Assembly (NCBI GenBank): GCA_030639495.1
Contig: DAOWCP010000056.1
Span: forward strand, 1 to 16,019
DNA from: JAGLTN01 sp023135255
Lineage (GTDB): Bacteria; Planctomycetota; Phycisphaerae; Sedimentisphaerales; Anaerobacaceae
Direction: 5' to 3'
DNA: 16,019 nt
In this document: positions 14,556 to 16,019 of the stretch, one piece after another
Layout of the letters: the number at the start of each line of letters is the position of its first letter
How positions within the stretch are numbered: position 1 is the first letter of the stretch
Notes under the pieces: generated by a model
The model's input: only the letters and a program-made list of their open reading frames with translations
The model's database searches: none
Told to the model about the DNA's origin: nothing
Made by a program: the position numbers and the translations under genes

Positions 14556-14946
14556 GAATGAAAAATTTTCATTGCTTAAATCTATTAGGAATTTGAGATT
14601 AAGAAAAACATTTTTCATAATTGTTGGGCTCTTGTTGTTCGTAATTGGAATTCTGGCATATTATATTCCCAATAGTATGGAACACGATCGGCTGGCAACA
14701 ATTGATATCGGCAACGAAATAATTGAAGCTCTGCAAACATATTTTGACGACAATGGACATTATCCCACTTCTCTTGAGGAATTAGTTTCCAAATACTTAA
14801 AAGAAATTAAAAAACCCTTATGGGGGGATTCAGGTTGGATATACAGCGGTATACCTTCTGGACTAAAGGTTGGCTACAAATCGCATGGAGGACTATACCC
14901 TATGATGATTTATGATCCTAAGCACGGTTGGATATGTGATTTATAG
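14548..14946 (+). CDS. Membrane protein with type II secretion pseudopilin-like C-terminal domain
   Basis: A 132-aa protein with a basic N-terminus (KSIRNLRLRK), one membrane helix (about 21-40), and a soluble part with the GspG-type pattern I-x-x-AL-x-x-Y-x-x-DNG-x-YP-x-x-LEELV-x-x-YL (about 56-84) followed by a P-x-WG-x-x-GW-x-Y block (90-99). That pattern is known from major pseudopilins. However, the canonical prepilin-peptidase site (G then F/M-x-x-x-E at the start of the helix) is absent, so it is probably a pilin-fold membrane protein rather than an assembled pilin. It lies between two Rhs core fragments and is translationally coupled to the micro-ORF, so a role as an orphan immunity gene is plausible. 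An AGGAG lies 9 bases before its ATG. Confidence 0.7.
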   Translation: MDKNEKFSLLKSIRNLRLRKTFFIIVGLLLFVIGILAYYIPNSMEHDRLATIDIGNEIIEALQTYFDDNGHYPTSLEELVSKYLKEIKKPLWGDSGWIYSGIPSGLKVGYKSHGGLYPMMIYDPKHGWICDL

Positions 14947-14956
14947 CTTGTAATTA

Positions 14957-15058
14957 GGCCTCGGAATTGATGAGCCGATATGTATGATAGATGTTTCAGA
15001 TGGTAATGCGGTTTATTATTACCATTTTGACAATTTAGGCAATGTAGCTGCAATCAGT
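14957..15058 (+). pseudogene. Second Rhs core fragment, short
   Basis: It reads LGIDEPICMIDVSDGNAVYYYHFDNLGNVAAISDIS, homologous to the middle of the first Rhs fragment. Thirty bases are identical (14966-14995 and 13293-13322), and the rest is similar with scattered changes, so it is a diverged paralogous copy. It begins right after the stop of the 132-aa gene, has no start, and ends where the right direct repeat begins. The continuing frame runs 29 unrelated codons to a stop. Confidence 0.8.
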
Positions 15059-15085
15059 GATATCAGTGCTGATTTTTTAATAAAT
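15058..15085. repeat. Direct repeat, right copy, bracketing the Rhs remnant
   Basis: TGATATCA-G-TGCTGATTTTTTAATAAAT; the 19-base part (15067-15085) is identical to 13176-13194. The first part also reads as the end of the second Rhs fragment, so the repeat meets that fragment exactly. The distance between the copies is about 1,890 bases. Confidence 0.75.
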
Positions 15086-15169
15086 AGTTTTTATCTTGTC
15101 AAAAACAAAACAAACCTCAATACTTATCGTACTGTCTTGAAATATTTTTAATCCAATGGAGCCTGCACT

Positions 15170-16019
15170 ATGTTGAAAAAGATCAATCTGATTATTTTAG
15201 TAATTGTATTATTTCTCTGCTGCCAAACGATGGCTTTGGATAAGATGACAAAATTCGAGTTCCTAAATGGTATACCAGACGCTGAGAAAACGACTCATCC
15301 GGCATTTGGGAAAGTCATATTGGGGATTGCGGCGGAGATCACATATAAGGCAGAAGTTGAAAAGGATACGGATTATATCGTTGTTATAGGCGCAGCAGAT
15401 TCATACTGGAATGAACCTAGCAAAAGAATAATGCAGGCAGAGGTTGAGGGGGCTGAGGCGGTTATCTTCGACCCGACAGGACAGGTCGGCAAGAATAAGC
15501 CTTTATTGGTTGTGATCAAGGGCAAAGATATAGATGGTGACAATTGGCTCGACATCAGCATCAAATCAGCACCCAACAGCCCGGATAAAAATCCGAATAT
15601 CTCGGCGGTATGGGTATTTGAAAAAAAAGTTTGGGATGGGGATGAGCTTAATGGAGAAAAAATTCTGGCGGGCAAAGCAGACAGCAAAGCACTTTACTTC
15701 GTCAATTGCGGCTCAGGAAATTCTGAACTCATAAAACTCTCCGACAAAGCAAATCTAAACGATCTGAAAATCAAAGTAAATCAGCTAAATAACATCACAG
15801 ACCTTTCAAAAAACTCTATACTATTAAAGGACATCTGTCCAGATTTCAAAGCCATAACCAAAGAACTCCAAAACATCGAACAGTTATACCAGCAGAAAAA
15901 GCTAACAAAGTTAAAAGAAAAGTTATCGTCACTAAATGAAAAACTCGACAAAACAAAAGAACAATTTCTGTCAAAACTAAACGATAAACTTTCTCCGACG
16001 CCAGTTTATAGAAAGCCAA
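15170..16019 (+). CDS. Secreted protein with malectin-like domain and coiled coil, 3' end outside the window
   Basis: The frame starts at the ATG at 15170 (TGGAG eight bases ahead) and is open to the last base, giving 283 codons. A signal peptide MLKKINLIILVIVLFLCCQTMA is cut near residue 22. The next region has an A-x-D-S-Y-W-N-E-P-S-K-R-I block, a GKNKPLLVV strand, a D-x-DGDNWLDI turn and a NISAVWVFEKKVW strand (about 75-155). This pattern recalls malectin/CBM-type carbohydrate-binding domains, in which the closing A-(I/V)-W-V-F is common. From about residue 225 the chain turns into a Lys-, Leu- and Glu-rich coiled coil (ELQNIEQLYQQKKLTKLKEK and on). The likely location is the cell surface or outside. 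No catalytic motif is seen in the visible part, and substrate and partners are unknown. It lies directly right of the Rhs remnant. Confidence 0.7.
   Translation, partial: MLKKINLIILVIVLFLCCQTMALDKMTKFEFLNGIPDAEKTTHPAFGKVILGIAAEITYKAEVEKDTDYIVVIGAADSYWNEPSKRIMQAEVEGAEAVIFDPTGQVGKNKPLLVVIKGKDIDGDNWLDISIKSAPNSPDKNPNISAVWVFEKKVWDGDELNGEKILAGKADSKALYFVNCGSGNSELIKLSDKANLNDLKIKVNQLNNITDLSKNSILLKDICPDFKAITKELQNIEQLYQQKKLTKLKEKLSSLNEKLDKTKEQFLSKLNDKLSPTPVYRKP

Noticed and set aside
15373..15687. 104-codon minus-strand frame near the right end
   Set aside because: It is antisense to the signal-peptide-bearing secreted protein that starts at 15170 and stays open to the window end.
1..16019. CRISPR arrays, tRNA or rRNA genes, intact insertion sequences
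   Set aside because: No regularly spaced repeats, cloverleaf-like segments, rRNA words or transposase motifs were seen on either strand.

Overview
The window looks like a piece of a chromosome from a Gram-negative, peptidoglycan-making bacterium. My best guess is an uncultured or anaerobic Planctomycetota of the class Phycisphaerae. The guess rests on a moderate-to-low G+C content, the mix of a PD40/TolB-like surface protein, a sigma-54 activator, a UroD-like methyltransferase, DsbD, LptE-like and BamD-like proteins, long unconserved intergenic stretches, and an Rhs/YD-repeat remnant. No rRNA or other marker gene is present, so the taxonomy is inference.

Layout. Positions 1-774 (+) hold the 3' end of a PD40 beta-propeller gene. 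It converges on an NtrC-type sigma-54 activator (899-2281, -), which lies downstream of dapF (2544-3419, -). A visible terminator separates those two, and the activator has its own promoter with a palindrome over the -35. A short secreted protein with two PPC-like repeats (3703-4407, +) stands alone. After it comes 411 bases of G-poor, low-complexity DNA containing a large imperfect hairpin.

From 13003 down to 4819 almost everything reads on the minus strand. The order of transcription is a BamD-like TPR protein, an LptE-like lipoprotein, FtsH, DsbD, endonuclease III (nth), a LOG-family nucleoside phosphoribohydrolase, and a UroD-family methyltransferase-like protein. The first part is an envelope-biogenesis and quality-control cluster: outer-membrane protein assembly, LPS insertion, membrane proteolysis and periplasmic thiol redox. 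A good TATAAT promoter lies before the BamD-like gene. A REP-like intergenic element sits between ftsH and dsbD, with a related copy at 818-897.

The accessory part is 13168-15085 (+). It has an Rhs core fragment, an out-of-frame C-terminal tail, a 197-aa membrane protein, a 27-aa hydrophobic peptide overlapping a 132-aa pilin-fold-like membrane protein, and then a second shorter Rhs core fragment. The segment is bracketed by near-perfect 27/28-base direct repeats. I read it as the decayed remains of an Rhs toxin/immunity cassette array, with the small membrane proteins as candidate immunity or orphan genes. A secreted protein with a malectin-like domain and a coiled coil (15170 onward, +) runs off the right edge.

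The observations most worth a second look are the Rhs remnant with its direct repeats, the coupled micro-ORF, the activator whose phospho-acceptor Asp is replaced by Glu, and the pair of REP-like elements with co-varying hairpins.
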